Counted from the stretch's first letter, positions 10,440 through 20,413 are shown. The stretch: 64,000 bases of DNA from Bacillus rhizoplanae (GCF_917563915.1 NZ_CAKJTI010000018.1:1-64000); one strand, 5' to 3'. Program-made: numbers and translations. The notes: generated by a model not told the origin, from the sequence alone.

Positions 10440-10690
10440 GTGTCATCAGCACAAGATTGCCTGACAATTATAATAAAACTAGCTTTTGAAAACTGAATGT
10501 AGAAAGTCGCAACAAAAATATGCGCCACACAAGACATTCAAACGTAAAGCTAGACAAAAGTAGTCCCAAAAAAATTTATCGACGGGATAGAGGGGAATCC
10601 CAACTCCACTAACGCCAAGCGCCGAGCAAAAATGCCTGGCACGCTAGAAACCCTCACTTCAAACAATTGTAGCTTTCAAGTGGCGGGAGC
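10440..10690 (-). other. structured region upstream of cshA; IS605/IscB-type hairpin remnant
   Basis: There is no gene between 10338 and 10980. On the minus strand a hairpin at 10651-10686 (CCGCCACTTGAAAGC ... GAAGTGAGG) matches 25 of 36 positions, without gaps, to the hairpin at the iscB end (49018-49053). It is followed by GC-rich inverted segments and a long CTAGCTTT/AAAGCTAG pairing (about 10481-10555). It is either the relic of an IS200/IS605-family end or a domesticated structured leader of cshA. Confidence 0.45.
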
Positions 10691-10711
10691 ATTTTTCCTA
10701 ACTATCCATTC

Positions 10712-10744
10712 AAAAAAGACATTTTCCGTGTTTGCGGAAAATGC
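10712..10744 (-). terminator. intrinsic terminator downstream of murF
   Basis: On the minus strand GCATTTTCCG and CGGAAAATG form a stem followed by CTTTTTT, about 240 bases beyond the murF stop. Confidence 0.7.
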
Positions 10745-10980
10745 CCTTTCCCTTATGTTCACGTATATAAACGGGCCTACATTTATCACAAAAATACTCT
10801 ACAACGTTATTACACCCTATCAATTATAAGTTTTGTATGTGTAAAAAGCAAACCCAACTCTTCTCTTATTTTACATATGGAATTTTTCTATCCTTGTTCC
10901 AACTTTCCATTTCCATGTTGTAAGCGCTTCTTTATTTTATCCCGTATTAATGGGTAGTAAACAACCTACTAATGGAAGCT

Positions 10981-12357
10981 TCACTTTATCATCGAAATAA
11001 CTTCTTCTAATTTCATTCCACGAGATGCTTTTACTAATACAACGTCTTTCACATCAACGACTTCTTTTAAATCTTTAACAAGTTCTTCTTTATTGTCATA
11101 AGCTTTTACGCGTTCACTAGAAAAATTAATTCTTGCACCTTCTGCCATTTGTGCCCCGAGCGTACCGTACGTAAATACATATGCAATACGAGCTGGGTCA
11201 ATTAATTTTCCAACTTCATAATGAAATTGTACTTCTTGGTCACCGAGCTCTAACATATCGCCAAGCACGAGAATTTTTTTAGAAAACCCATTTAATTCAT
11301 TCATTAAATGAAATGCTGCTTCCATCGCTGTCGGACTTGCGTTATATGCATCATTAATAATTGTTAACCCTGCATCTGTTTTCAAAACTTCCATACGCAT
11401 GCCTGTCATTTTCAAATTCACTAAACCTTGTTTCATTTCTTCCCATGTTACGCCGAAAAATTCAGCAACCGCCATTGATGCTAACGCATTATATACATTA
11501 TGCTTTCCAAGAACGGGTAAATAAAATACTACATTCTGCGCTTGATTCATCGTAAATTGTGTACCTGTTGCCTCTAATTTTACAGATACCGGATAATAAT
11601 CGTTCGCTCTTGCATCACCAAACGTAATTGTCTTTGCAGATAAGTTCATCCCTGGTACGCGTGTAGTTAACAATGGTTCATCTCCGTTATAAACAAATAC
11701 GCCATTATCTTGTAAACCTGCGACAATTTCTAGCTTCGCTTCTGCAATTCCATCACGAGAGCCCAAATCCATTAAATGTGCTTCCCCAATATTTGTAATA
11801 ATTGCTGCATCAGGGCGAGCAAGCTTGGACAAAAATTCAATTTCCCCGCGGCTTGACATACCCATCTCTAATACAGCCATTTCTGTATCTTCTTCTAAAT
11901 TTAAAATCGTCAAAGGCAGTCCAATATGGTTATTGAAATTCCCTTCTGTTTTTTGCACTTTAAATTTCGCTCCAAGTAAGCTTGTCACAATATCTTTCGT
12001 TGACGTTTTTCCGTTACTTCCTGTTACACCAACTACTTTCACGTTTAGCTGGTCGCGATAGCTCTTCGCTAATGTTTGCAGCGCTTGTAATGTATCTTCT
12101 ACAAAAATAACTGGTAAATTTGTTGGCGGGTTCGCTACACCTTTCTTCCAAAGTGTTGCAACTGCACCGCTTTCTATTGCTTTCTCCACAAAAGCATGAC
12201 CATCAAAACGTTCTCCTTGAATTGGAATATATAAGTTTCCTTGTTCAATTTTTCTTGTATCAATGGAAACACCTTTTATAGCTACATCATCCCACTGCCC
12301 TGCTAAGCCAGTTCCACATACCATTTGCTCAATTTGCTTCACTGTTCTTTGTATCAT
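10981..12357 (-). CDS. murF: UDP-N-acetylmuramoyl-tripeptide--D-alanyl-D-alanine ligase
   Basis: A 458-residue Mur ligase that adds D-Ala-D-Ala to the UDP-MurNAc tripeptide in the cytoplasm. The P-loop VVGVTGSNGKTSTKD, the NNHIGLPLT and EMGMSSRGEIEFL motifs, and the INDAYNASPTAM segment are in MurF order. The start MIQRTVKQIEQM at 12357 follows AAGGAG. It is 61 bases after ddl, whose product it consumes. The spacer holds a hairpin (12380-12412) without a T-run. Confidence 0.96.
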   Translation of the reverse strand: MIQRTVKQIEQMVCGTGLAGQWDDVAIKGVSIDTRKIEQGNLYIPIQGERFDGHAFVEKAIESGAVATLWKKGVANPPTNLPVIFVEDTLQALQTLAKSYRDQLNVKVVGVTGSNGKTSTKDIVTSLLGAKFKVQKTEGNFNNHIGLPLTILNLEEDTEMAVLEMGMSSRGEIEFLSKLARPDAAIITNIGEAHLMDLGSRDGIAEAKLEIVAGLQDNGVFVYNGDEPLLTTRVPGMNLSAKTITFGDARANDYYPVSVKLEATGTQFTMNQAQNVVFYLPVLGKHNVYNALASMAVAEFFGVTWEEMKQGLVNLKMTGMRMEVLKTDAGLTIINDAYNASPTAMEAAFHLMNELNGFSKKILVLGDMLELGDQEVQFHYEVGKLIDPARIAYVFTYGTLGAQMAEGARINFSSERVKAYDNKEELVKDLKEVVDVKDVVLVKASRGMKLEEVISMIK

Positions 12358-12418
12358 ACAAAAACACTCCTTACACGGAAGAAACACTATTCATTTGAAT
12401 AGTGCTTCTCCTTTCTTG

Positions 12419-13504
12419 TTAGATTGTATATTTAATTTTTTGTTTTTCTTCGTGACGCTCAATCGCTAAACGTACTAGCTCTTGAATAAGCTCTGGATAC
12501 GGCACTCCCGTATTTTCCCATAAAAGAGGGAACATACTAAACGGCGTGAATCCTGGCATTGTATTTACTTCATTAATAAATACGTCGCCATCTTTCGTTA
12601 AGAAGAAATCTGCTCGTGTTAATCCCGCACCATCTAAAGATTGAAATGCACGAATTGCATACTCCTTAATCTTCTCATATTCCGCTTCTGTAATTTCAAC
12701 AGGAATAATCATTGCTGTATCGCCATCAATGTATTTTGATTTATAGTCATAGAATTCTTTTTTCGCCACAATTTCGCCTACAACAGAACATTTCGGTTCA
12801 TCGTTTCCTAATACACCAATTTCCACTTCACGACCAATAATATTCTCTTCTACGATAATTTTACGATCGAATTGGAACGCTTCTTCAAATGCATTCTCTA
12901 GCTCATCACGATTTTTACATTTATTAATTCCAACGCTTGAGCCAAGGTTTGCTGGTTTCACAAAACATGGATAGCCTAATGTTTCTTCAACTTTTTCATA
13001 CGCTGCTGTGCGATCTTTCTCCCATACACTGCGAATAAACGAAACATATTTAGCTTGTGGCAATCCCGCTTCTGCGAAAATATTTTTCATAATGACTTTA
13101 TCCATACCTGCAGCCGATGCTAACACACCGTTCCCTACATATGGAATATTCATAAGTTCTAACAAGCCTTGTACTGTTCCATCTTCACCATTCGGTCCAT
13201 GTAATAATGGGAAGATTACATCAATTGCATTCTCTTTATCAGAAGCTGCCATTGGGATAATCTCTGAACTTAATGATACAGGAGAAATTGCATTTTCTTC
13301 TCCATTTAATTGCAACGCTTGAACGCTTTTCACTTCACCTTCAATACGCTCACCGCGCACCCATTGTCCTTGTTCAGTAATATAAATTGGATGAACCTCA
13401 AATTTTTCTTGATCTAACGCTTTACTAACAGCAAGAGCCGTTTGTAAAGAAACTTGATGCTCCGCCGATTTTCCACCATATAATAAACCTAATTTAATTT
13501 TCAT
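12419..13504 (-). CDS. ddl: D-alanine--D-alanine ligase
   Basis: A 361-residue ATP-grasp enzyme joining two D-alanines. [20 protein letters not shown] is the N-terminal signature, [16 protein letters not shown] the substrate loop, and [14 protein letters not shown] and [16 protein letters not shown] the ATP/Mg sites. Together with alr (4139) and murF (10981) it supplies the D-Ala branch of peptidoglycan synthesis. Ddl and MurF are likely one transcript. Confidence 0.96.
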   Translation of the reverse strand: MKIKLGLLYGGKSAEHQVSLQTALAVSKALDQEKFEVHPIYITEQGQWVRGERIEGEVKSVQALQLNGEENAISPVSLSSEIIPMAASDKENAIDVIFPLLHGPNGEDGTVQGLLELMNIPYVGNGVLASAAGMDKVIMKNIFAEAGLPQAKYVSFIRSVWEKDRTAAYEKVEETLGYPCFVKPANLGSSVGINKCKNRDELENAFEEAFQFDRKIIVEENIIGREVEIGVLGNDEPKCSVVGEIVAKKEFYDYKSKYIDGDTAMIIPVEITEAEYEKIKEYAIRAFQSLDGAGLTRADFFLTKDGDVFINEVNTMPGFTPFSMFPLLWENTGVPYPELIQELVRLAIERHEEKQKIKYTI

Positions 13505-13581
13505 AATGAAATCACCCTAATCGTTTGTTTTCATTTTTCTATTGTAGCACTTTTTACGAAAATAGGTAGTTCCTATTTGAA

Positions 13582-13738
13582 ATAAAGTAAAACTTCCAAC
13601 AGTGTGGGATTTTCTCCCCCTACTGTTGGTTAGTTGGACCAATCGGGCGCATACCAGCAGTTATCCCCTACCTATCTTCTTCGCTTCTCTCTGAATCTTG
13701 AGGTGGGGAGTCTTACTGCCCACGAATAGCGAGCTAAA
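13582..13738 (+). repeat. bcr1-type repeat, near full length
   Basis: It begins ATAAAGTAAAACTTCC and includes the first hairpin, GTTGGACCAATCGGGC, the central hairpin (CCTACCT...AGGTGGGG) and TTACTGCCCACGAATAGCG. The right boundary ATAAA is degenerate (GAGCTAAAC). It fills most of the gap between ddl and the MFS gene. Confidence 0.85.
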
Positions 13739-13811
13739 CTAACATAATACTTTTTCTAGTTATATACCTAATAATATGAAAAAAAGAACCTATTTGTGTA
13801 TGCAGAAAACC

Positions 13812-15086
13812 TTATGACGTTTGTTTGACCATGTCACCTTTTTTTCTTTGCTCTACAAGTCGGTCTAATGATACGTAAACAAAGCCCGCTATCATACATC
13901 CAATCCCTAAAATCGTAAATAAAATGTGACCCAACAAACGATCAAGTAAAATACCACCCAGTAAAGGTCCAAACGCATTACCTGTAATCCATTGTAAGCT
14001 AGCTGCTCCCATATACGTACCTCGTAAATGTTCTGGTGCTAAATTTGCTACAAATGTCATTTGCACAGGAGACATAACCATCTCTCCTAATGTATAAATT
14101 GCATATACGATTAATAATGTAACAAGCACTACAGTAGCATTTGTCCCAGCTTCTCCAAACCACCTCGGAAGCCAACCGATTGCAAGAAGGCCAATTCCAA
14201 ATAACCAAGCACCATACAACATCGTTTTCCCAACCGGTTTATCTGTCGCCCATTTCGAAATTTGAAATTGAAACAAAACCACCAAAAGCCCATTTACTGC
14301 CATTAAATAAGGAAATGGATTATTCATTCCAAATATCCCCTTCATTTCATTATCAAAATGAAGCGGAAGCATACCTTCTGTTTGCGAAAATCCCATCGAA
14401 ATAACAATTCCGGCTAATAAATAGATTAGTAAAATTTTATCTTGAAACACAACTTTCCATACAGATTGTCCCGTTCCCTCTCCCTCACTCACTTGTTTTA
14501 CTACACCCCTTGGCATTGTTTCTTTAATAAGTAGTAAAACTAGCAGCGCATAGAATAGCATAGAGGACGATGCGATAATAAAAATAACAGTTTTAGAAAG
14601 AAGTGCAACCGAAGCACCTAGAATCGGCCCAATTGCCGCTCCAATATTATGTCCCATCCGCAGCAAACCATATGCTTCTGTTCGCTTTTCAGGTTCTGTT
14701 ACATCCGCTACCATCGCGGAAGCTGCCGGGTGAAACAGCGAATTACTAAGACCTAAACAAATAGATAAAATAGCATACGATATAAAACCATCTATAAATA
14801 AGAAACCAAGCATTAAGATCGCATTGCTAACCATTGAAAATATCATAATTGGCTTTCTGCCATAAATATCTGCAATCCGTCCACCTATAAGAGAACCAAA
14901 ACTTGCTGCAATAGGGGACAACGCCATAATAATTCCTACCTGTAGTAGTGAATCCACTTTATCTTTTAAATATAATGCAAAAAATGGCATTAACATCATC
15001 ATTGCAATTCCATTTAATGTTTCTCCAATAAATCGGATCCAAACATTACGATCCATCCCCTTTAACTCTTGCCATGTCTTCTTCAT
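13812..15086 (-). CDS. MFS transporter (drug:H+ antiporter type)
   Basis: A 424-residue major facilitator with 12 predicted membrane segments. The motif-A-like loop GGRIADIYGRKPIM is between TM2 and TM3, and a motif-C-like region (GAAIGPILGASVA) is in TM5. The start MKKTWQELKG at 15086 follows GGGGTGGGAA, and a frame extending to 15110 overlaps that ribosome site. The substrate is unknown. Many such proteins export drugs. Confidence 0.82.
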   Translation of the reverse strand: MKKTWQELKGMDRNVWIRFIGETLNGIAMMMLMPFFALYLKDKVDSLLQVGIIMALSPIAASFGSLIGGRIADIYGRKPIMIFSMVSNAILMLGFLFIDGFISYAILSICLGLSNSLFHPAASAMVADVTEPEKRTEAYGLLRMGHNIGAAIGPILGASVALLSKTVIFIIASSSMLFYALLVLLLIKETMPRGVVKQVSEGEGTGQSVWKVVFQDKILLIYLLAGIVISMGFSQTEGMLPLHFDNEMKGIFGMNNPFPYLMAVNGLLVVLFQFQISKWATDKPVGKTMLYGAWLFGIGLLAIGWLPRWFGEAGTNATVVLVTLLIVYAIYTLGEMVMSPVQMTFVANLAPEHLRGTYMGAASLQWITGNAFGPLLGGILLDRLLGHILFTILGIGCMIAGFVYVSLDRLVEQRKKGDMVKQTS

Positions 15087-15154
15087 ATTCCCACCCCTTT
15101 TATCGACCACCTTTCATCTTATATCAATTTTAGAAAAATGTAAATTTTCAAAAT

Positions 15155-15187
15155 AAATAAGCCGTTCTTTTTATAAGAACGGCTTTC
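15155..15187 (-). terminator. intrinsic terminator of the amino acid permease gene
   Basis: AGCCGTTCTT/AAGAACGGCT stem after the permease stop codon, with an AT-rich tail ATTTATTTT. Confidence 0.65.
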
Positions 15188-15190
15188 TCT

Positions 15191-16606
15191 TTATAAATTC
15201 ACAGTTTTTTTATCATCTTTTTCTTTATTTAATGCACTATGCTTTCTGCTATATACGAAATAGACTATAACTCCAATCGCCAACCAAATACCAAAGCTCT
15301 TCCATGTAATCGCTGGTAATTGAAGCATTAAGTATAGACAAAAAATCACTGCTAACGCTGGTAAAAACGGTACAAGTGGCGCTTTAAATGCACGCGGTAA
15401 ATCCGGATGTGTTTTTCGCATTACAATAACTGCTATTGCAACAAGTACGAATGCAGATAGAGTTCCGATATTCACAAGATGAGCCAATACACTTAAATCA
15501 ACAAGCCCTGAAATAAGAGCTGCTACAATACCCGTTATCCACGTATTTAAAAATGGCGTTTTAAACTTCGGATGTACTTTCGAAAAACGTTTCGGTAATA
15601 GACCATCACGGCTCATTGCATACGATACACGTACTTGACCATACATCATAACTAACATAACGGTTGTAATCCCTGTAATAGCACCTACCGAAATAACACC
15701 CGCCAAACCATCTTGTCCAATAAATTGAAGCGCAAATGCTACTGGATCTGATCTATCCAATTGACCAAACGGTACAATACCTGTCAAAACAAGTGAAACC
15801 GCAATATATAGGACTGTACAAATTAATAGTGATGCAATAATACCAATCGGTAAATCACGCTGCGGACGTTTTACTTCCTCCGCTGCCGTTGAAACAGCAT
15901 CAAAACCAATAAAAGCAAAGAATACTGTCGCTGCACCTACCATTACACCATTAAAACCAAACGGCATAAACGGTGTCCAGTTTTCTGGTTTTACGTATTT
16001 AAATCCAGCGAAGATGAATAATAGTACAACGGCTAATTTAATGAATACCATAATGTTATTTACGCGGGCACTTTCACGAACACCTCGTGATAAAAGAATA
16101 GTCATAATTAAAATAATAAGAACAGCTGGTAAATCAATTATTCCACCTTTTCCTGCCCCTGGAGCAGAAGCTAAAATCGTTGGAATATGAATTCCAAATC
16201 CATTTAATAAAGACTGAAAATAAGCTGACCATCCATTAGCAACAGCTGATGTCGCTAATAAGTATTCAAGCATTAAATCCCATCCAATTAAGAAGGCAAA
16301 TACCTCTCCCATCGTTGCATATGTATACGTATACACACTACCAGATACCGGTACACTGGAAGCAAATTCAGCATAACAAAAGGCAGCAAAGGCACAAGCT
16401 AGTGCAGCTAATGCAAATGATAAAATAACGGCAGGCCCAGAATGTTTCGCAGCAACTACCCCTGTCAGCACGAAGATCCCTGTTCCGACAATTGCTCCTA
16501 CTCCTAACAAGGTTAAGTCTAATGCCCCTAATGTTCGATCTAATTTTTTCTCACTTCCTTCTTTTAACAGTTGTGTCAGCGGCTTTTTTTGAAAGATTTG
16601 CTTCAT
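15191..16606 (-). CDS. APC-family amino acid permease (cationic amino acid type)
   Basis: A 471-residue transporter with about 12 membrane segments. The TM1 motif GVGAIVGTGIFVLTG and the VFFAFIGFDAVSTAAEE stretch in TM6 are typical of the YfnA/CAT group of the APC superfamily. The N-terminal RTLGALDLTLLG is also characteristic. The start ATG at 16606 has GAGGTG six bases upstream. The GTG at 16615 lies inside that ribosome site. The exact amino acid is not evident. Confidence 0.86.
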   Translation of the reverse strand: MKQIFQKKPLTQLLKEGSEKKLDRTLGALDLTLLGVGAIVGTGIFVLTGVVAAKHSGPAVILSFALAALACAFAAFCYAEFASSVPVSGSVYTYTYATMGEVFAFLIGWDLMLEYLLATSAVANGWSAYFQSLLNGFGIHIPTILASAPGAGKGGIIDLPAVLIILIMTILLSRGVRESARVNNIMVFIKLAVVLLFIFAGFKYVKPENWTPFMPFGFNGVMVGAATVFFAFIGFDAVSTAAEEVKRPQRDLPIGIIASLLICTVLYIAVSLVLTGIVPFGQLDRSDPVAFALQFIGQDGLAGVISVGAITGITTVMLVMMYGQVRVSYAMSRDGLLPKRFSKVHPKFKTPFLNTWITGIVAALISGLVDLSVLAHLVNIGTLSAFVLVAIAVIVMRKTHPDLPRAFKAPLVPFLPALAVIFCLYLMLQLPAITWKSFGIWLAIGVIVYFVYSRKHSALNKEKDDKKTVNL

Positions 16607-16731
16607 ACTCTGCACCTCAACATTTATAATTTTCTGAAAATTTTAATATTTATTTTTATTGTACTTATTACATCTTTTTTCGTCAATAACTTCTGTCGAA
16701 TTTAACGGAAAAATCATATACCTTTTCATCA

Positions 16732-16787
16732 ATAAAGTGAAACTTCCATCAGCGGGAGTTTTCTTCATCCTCCCCTACCTTCTTTAA
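16732..16787 (+). repeat. bcr1-type repeat, 5' fragment
   Basis: ATAAAGTGAAACTTCCATCAG, then a shortened first hairpin and CCCCTACCTTCTT. The 3' half is missing. Confidence 0.75.
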
Positions 16788-16908
16788 GCCTTCAAAAGAT
16801 TACGGTAAGTTACCATACTATTGTATGCAAAGAGGTTATATAGTTATATTTTTATATCACTTTATAGATATTTTTGGTATTTTATATAATGTCGATTCCT
16901 TTATTAGA

Positions 16909-16948
16909 ACAAGCACACTCATCCAGCGAGTGTGCTTGTTTTGTTTTT
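16909..16948. terminator. terminator hairpin downstream of hmgA
   Basis: ACAAGCACACTC/GAGTGTGCTTGT form a perfect 12-pair stem, with T-rich sequence on the plus side. It lies just beyond the end of the tyrosine catabolic operon. Confidence 0.7.
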
Positions 16949-16969
16949 CATACATAATAGACATTCATC

Positions 16970-18139
16970 TTATACAGTATATGAGCCTTGTTCTAGCCAA
17001 CTATACATATATTGTCCATCTTCCATCTCATGTGCATGTTTTATCACGCGTAGCGGACGGAATGTATCAATCATAACAGCTAGTTCAATAGTTTCTTTTT
17101 TACCAAGACTTGCTTCTGTTTTTCCAGGGTGCGGGCCATGTGGGATTCCACTTGGATGAAGCGTGATAGACCCTTCCTCTACACCTTTTCTGCTCATAAA
17201 ATTCCCTTCCACATAATAGAGCACTTCATCACTATTTACATTACTATGATAATACGGCGCTGGGATTGCTTCTGGATGATAATCATATAGACGCGGAACA
17301 AATGAACAAATGACAAAGTTATGCCCTTCAAATGTTTGGTGTACTGGTGGTGGCTGATGAATGCGCCCCGTAATAGGCTCAAAATCCTCAATATTAAATA
17401 CCCATGGATATAAATGACCATCCCATCCAACAACATCTAACGGATGATGCTGTAAAACATGCTTATGCATATATCCTCTAGACTTTGTCATCACAACAAA
17501 GGTACCTTTTTCATCATACGTTTCTAACGTCTCTGGACCGCGAATATCACGTTCACAAAATGGACTATGTTCTAATAATTGTCCATACTCATTGCGATAA
17601 TTACGCGGTGTGGTAATTTGACTATTTGCTTCAACAATGAGGAATTTCGATTCTCCAACTTCAGGGATTACACGGTAAATCGTACCGATTGGAATGATAA
17701 TATAATCTCCTTTTTGATAATGAATCGTACCGAACATTGTCTCAATTTTCCCAGATCCATAATGAACAAATAGCATTTCATCTCCATCGCCATTGCGATA
17801 AAAATAGTCCATTTTCTCCGTCGGATTTACAACCCCGATTAGTAGATCTTCATTTCCTAACAGAAAATTCCTTCCGTTCACGGCATCTCCTGTTTTTCTA
17901 TATTCTTTCGTACGAAAATGACGATGCGCTAACGCCACGTCTTCTTCATACTGCATATGACAAGACTGAGCTAAAGAAGCATGACCGACTTCAGTTGGCA
18001 TGTAATGATGATACAAAATAGATTGCGTACCAGAAAAACCTTTCGTCCCCATTACTTGCTCACGATAGAGCGACCCGTCTTGTTTACGAAATTGTACATG
18101 TCGTTTACGAGGAAGTTCCCCCATGCGACGATAATACAT
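16970..18139 (-). CDS. hmgA: homogentisate 1,2-dioxygenase
   Basis: A 389-residue HmgA-like cupin dioxygenase that opens the homogentisate ring to maleylacetoacetate using Fe(II). HPSGIPHGPHPG carries the conserved metal-ligand histidines near the C-terminus, and YYHSNVNSDEVLYYVEG is a cupin core. The protein is shorter than proteobacterial HmgA, as is usual in bacilli. The start MYYRRMGEL at 18139 follows GGGGG; the ATG at 18145 is too close to it. It overlaps the upstream gene by 35 bases. Loss of this gene in relatives gives pyomelanin pigment. Confidence 0.9.
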   Translation of the reverse strand: MYYRRMGELPRKRHVQFRKQDGSLYREQVMGTKGFSGTQSILYHHYMPTEVGHASLAQSCHMQYEEDVALAHRHFRTKEYRKTGDAVNGRNFLLGNEDLLIGVVNPTEKMDYFYRNGDGDEMLFVHYGSGKIETMFGTIHYQKGDYIIIPIGTIYRVIPEVGESKFLIVEANSQITTPRNYRNEYGQLLEHSPFCERDIRGPETLETYDEKGTFVVMTKSRGYMHKHVLQHHPLDVVGWDGHLYPWVFNIEDFEPITGRIHQPPPVHQTFEGHNFVICSFVPRLYDYHPEAIPAPYYHSNVNSDEVLYYVEGNFMSRKGVEEGSITLHPSGIPHGPHPGKTEASLGKKETIELAVMIDTFRPLRVIKHAHEMEDGQYMYSWLEQGSYTV

Positions 18140-19061
18140 GCTCATCCCCCGCTTTCTTTTCTGCTTTTACCGTATTACGCAATGTTCCTAAGCTAGTAAT
18201 CTTTAACTCTACCACATCACCAGCTTTAAGCCATTTTTCTGTTCCAAGCTCTAAAATACAGCCACTTCCAACTGTACCAGAACCAAGTATATCTCCTGGG
18301 TACAACGTAACATCTTGGGATGCTCGTTCAATCATTTCAGCAAACGTATAATAGATATCTTGAAAATTACCTTTTGACCATTGTTCTCCATTAATATGAG
18401 CTGTCATTTCTAAATTATAACGATCATCGCTTCGATATACGTCTAACTCATCTTTCGTCACAATATACGGCCCAAGTGAGGTAGCAAAGTCTTTTCCTTT
18501 TGCTGGTCCAAGCCCAACCTTCATTTCATGCGCCTGTAAATCTCTAGCGCTCCAATCATTCATAATGCAGTAACCAAAAATATATTCATGAGCTTGTTCA
18601 CGCGAGATATTTTTACCTTCTTTACCAATGACACAAGCAATCTCTAGCTCATAGTCAAGTTTCTTTGTTGCGCCCGGACACAAAATAGCTTCTTCCGGCC
18701 CAATAACAGCACGATGATTCGTAAAATAAAATACCGGAATATCATACCACTCTGGAACAACATCTAAACCACGGCGACCACGTGCTGTTTTTACATGTTG
18801 TTCAAATGCATAAAAATCACGAATGCTCCCTGGATTTGGTAAAGGTGCACAAAGCTGTACATCCGTAATATCATAAACACCGCTCGTTGGTGTGCCAATC
18901 TTACGAGCTATTTCCATATATTCATCTGATTTCTCTAAAAAAGAAATCATTGTAGAAGGAAGTACCCCTTCACTTGCTGTATGCATATCAATAACCTTGT
19001 CACCTTCAAGCCAACCAGCTCTCATTTCTTGTGAAGGAAGACGAAATGTAATAAACTTCAT
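18105..19061 (-). CDS. fumarylacetoacetate hydrolase-family protein
   Basis: A 318-residue FAH-fold enzyme. LDYELEIACVIG and MNDWSARDLQ carry the metal-binding acidic residues, and GDILGSGTVGSGCILELG is the conserved C-terminal loop. Between hppD and hmgA in one operon it most likely performs the last step of tyrosine degradation (fumarylacetoacetate to fumarate and acetoacetate). The GKDFATSLGPYIVT segment supports a hydrolase rather than a decarboxylase. The isomerase for maleylacetoacetate is not visible here. Confidence 0.85.
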   Translation of the reverse strand: MKFITFRLPSQEMRAGWLEGDKVIDMHTASEGVLPSTMISFLEKSDEYMEIARKIGTPTSGVYDITDVQLCAPLPNPGSIRDFYAFEQHVKTARGRRGLDVVPEWYDIPVFYFTNHRAVIGPEEAILCPGATKKLDYELEIACVIGKEGKNISREQAHEYIFGYCIMNDWSARDLQAHEMKVGLGPAKGKDFATSLGPYIVTKDELDVYRSDDRYNLEMTAHINGEQWSKGNFQDIYYTFAEMIERASQDVTLYPGDILGSGTVGSGCILELGTEKWLKAGDVVELKITSLGTLRNTVKAEKKAGDEHVLSSHGGTSS

Positions 19062-19121
19062 CGTTTTCTCTCCTCGCTTTGAAAGTAAAGCAGCGGGCGG
19101 AAGAAGTATCTCTCCTAACCG

Positions 19122-19246
19122 TTATCCCGCTCCAACGGACAGCATGATACCTATCTATTTACTGAGAAATCAAAGAAGATAGCTATCAATACGAGTCCGA
19201 TTGATTCAACTAACTATCAATTTAGAACTGCTAAGTTTCACTTTAC
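19122..19246 (-). repeat. strongly diverged bcr1-like element inside the tyrosine operon
   Basis: On the minus strand it reads GTAAAGTGAAACTT, AGTTAGTTGAATCAATCGGA, ATCTTCTTTGATTTCTC and CTGTCCGTTGGAGCGGGATAA, in the same order as the bcr1 landmarks. The central stem is rewritten (TGATAGCTATCT with AGATAGGTATCA) yet still pairs at 11 of 12 positions. It lies between hppD and the FAH gene. Confidence 0.65.
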
Positions 19247-20361
19247 AGATTTCCTCGACGTGCCTGTTCTCTTTCAATCGATTCAAATAATGCTTTAAAG
19301 TTTCCTTCACCAAATCCTCTTGATCCTTTACGTTGAATAATCTCAATAAATAAAGTTGGACGATCCACAATTGGCTTTGTGAAAATTTGTAGTAAGTAGC
19401 CTTCCTCATCACGATCCACAAGGATTTTCAACTCTTTTAATTTTTCAATTTCCTCATCAATTTGACCAACACGTGCTGTTAATTCTTCATAATACGTATC
19501 TGGCGTATCTAAAAATTCCACGCCGTTTGCACGAAGCGCAGAAACAGTTTTTACAATATCATTTGTTAATAACGCAAGATGTTGTACGCCTGCTCCGTTA
19601 TAGAACTCTAAATACTCTTGGATTTGTGATTTTCTTTTTCCTTCTGCTGGTTCATTGATTGGAAACTTAATACGACTTCCGTTTGTCATTACTTTCGACA
19701 TTAAAGCAGAATATTCCGTACTAATATCATCATCGTCAAAATGAATCATTTGTTTAAAGCCCATTACATTTTCATAATAACTTACCCATTCTTCCATTTT
19801 TTCAACATTACCAACAACATGATCAACAGCAATTAGTCCTGTTTCTCCAAAAGGAGTAGTAGATTCTAGTGGTTCATATCCTGGCATAAACACACCTTTA
19901 TAATTTTTACGCTCTACAAGCGTGTGAATTGTGTCACCATATGTGCCAATAACTGCCTTTTTAATTGTTCCATGTTCATCAGATAGCACTTCTGGCGGAG
20001 CAATTGCAACTGCACCGCGTTTTACAGCTTCTGCATATGCTTTCTCTACATCTTCTACAAGAAGTGCCACATCTTTTACACCATCGCCGTGCTGTTTCAC
20101 GAACTCAGCAATGCGGCTATTCGTGTTTAAAGCACCTGACACAACAAAACGCATATTTTTTTGTACAAGTACGTACGATACTTTATCACGGTTTCCTGTT
20201 TCTAAACCGGAATATGCAGCTATACGGAAACCAAATGCTCTCGCAAGGTAATAGCTCGTTTGTTTTGCATTACCAACATAAAATTCTAAATGATCAACAT
20301 CACGTACTGGAAAAAAATCCTCCATTTGTGCCGCTAAAGTGTCCATAGACTTTTGTTCCAT
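19243..20361 (-). CDS. hppD: 4-hydroxyphenylpyruvate dioxygenase
   Basis: A 372-residue two-domain VOC-fold dioxygenase converting 4-hydroxyphenylpyruvate to homogentisate. The iron ligands are the histidine in LIAVDHVVGNV, the histidine in GAGVQHLALLTNDI, and the glutamate in FIEIIQRKG near the C-terminus, followed by GFGEGNFKALFESIEREQ. The start MEQKSMDTLAAQ at 20361 follows GGGAGATGAGG. It is the first gene of the catabolic operon and has a probable CcpA site about 50-65 bases upstream. Confidence 0.96.
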   Translation of the reverse strand: MEQKSMDTLAAQMEDFFPVRDVDHLEFYVGNAKQTSYYLARAFGFRIAAYSGLETGNRDKVSYVLVQKNMRFVVSGALNTNSRIAEFVKQHGDGVKDVALLVEDVEKAYAEAVKRGAVAIAPPEVLSDEHGTIKKAVIGTYGDTIHTLVERKNYKGVFMPGYEPLESTTPFGETGLIAVDHVVGNVEKMEEWVSYYENVMGFKQMIHFDDDDISTEYSALMSKVMTNGSRIKFPINEPAEGKRKSQIQEYLEFYNGAGVQHLALLTNDIVKTVSALRANGVEFLDTPDTYYEELTARVGQIDEEIEKLKELKILVDRDEEGYLLQIFTKPIVDRPTLFIEIIQRKGSRGFGEGNFKALFESIEREQARRGNL

Positions 20362-20413
20362 ACTTTCCTCATCTCCCTGTAATATAATTTTCCAATTATT
20401 TCCCTTAAAAGGA

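Noticed and set aside
10632-10829. 65-codon open frame upstream of cshA
   Set aside because: It runs through the IS605-like hairpin and a terminator stem and has no ribosome site.
10919-10932. TGTAAGCGCTTCTT resembling a cre site
   Set aside because: The last three positions break the consensus and it lies downstream of murF, not at a promoter.
16607-16735. Search for a T-box or lysine riboswitch before the amino acid permease gene
   Set aside because: No T-box sequence (TGGNACCGCG) or riboswitch core is present; the stretch is simply AT-rich.
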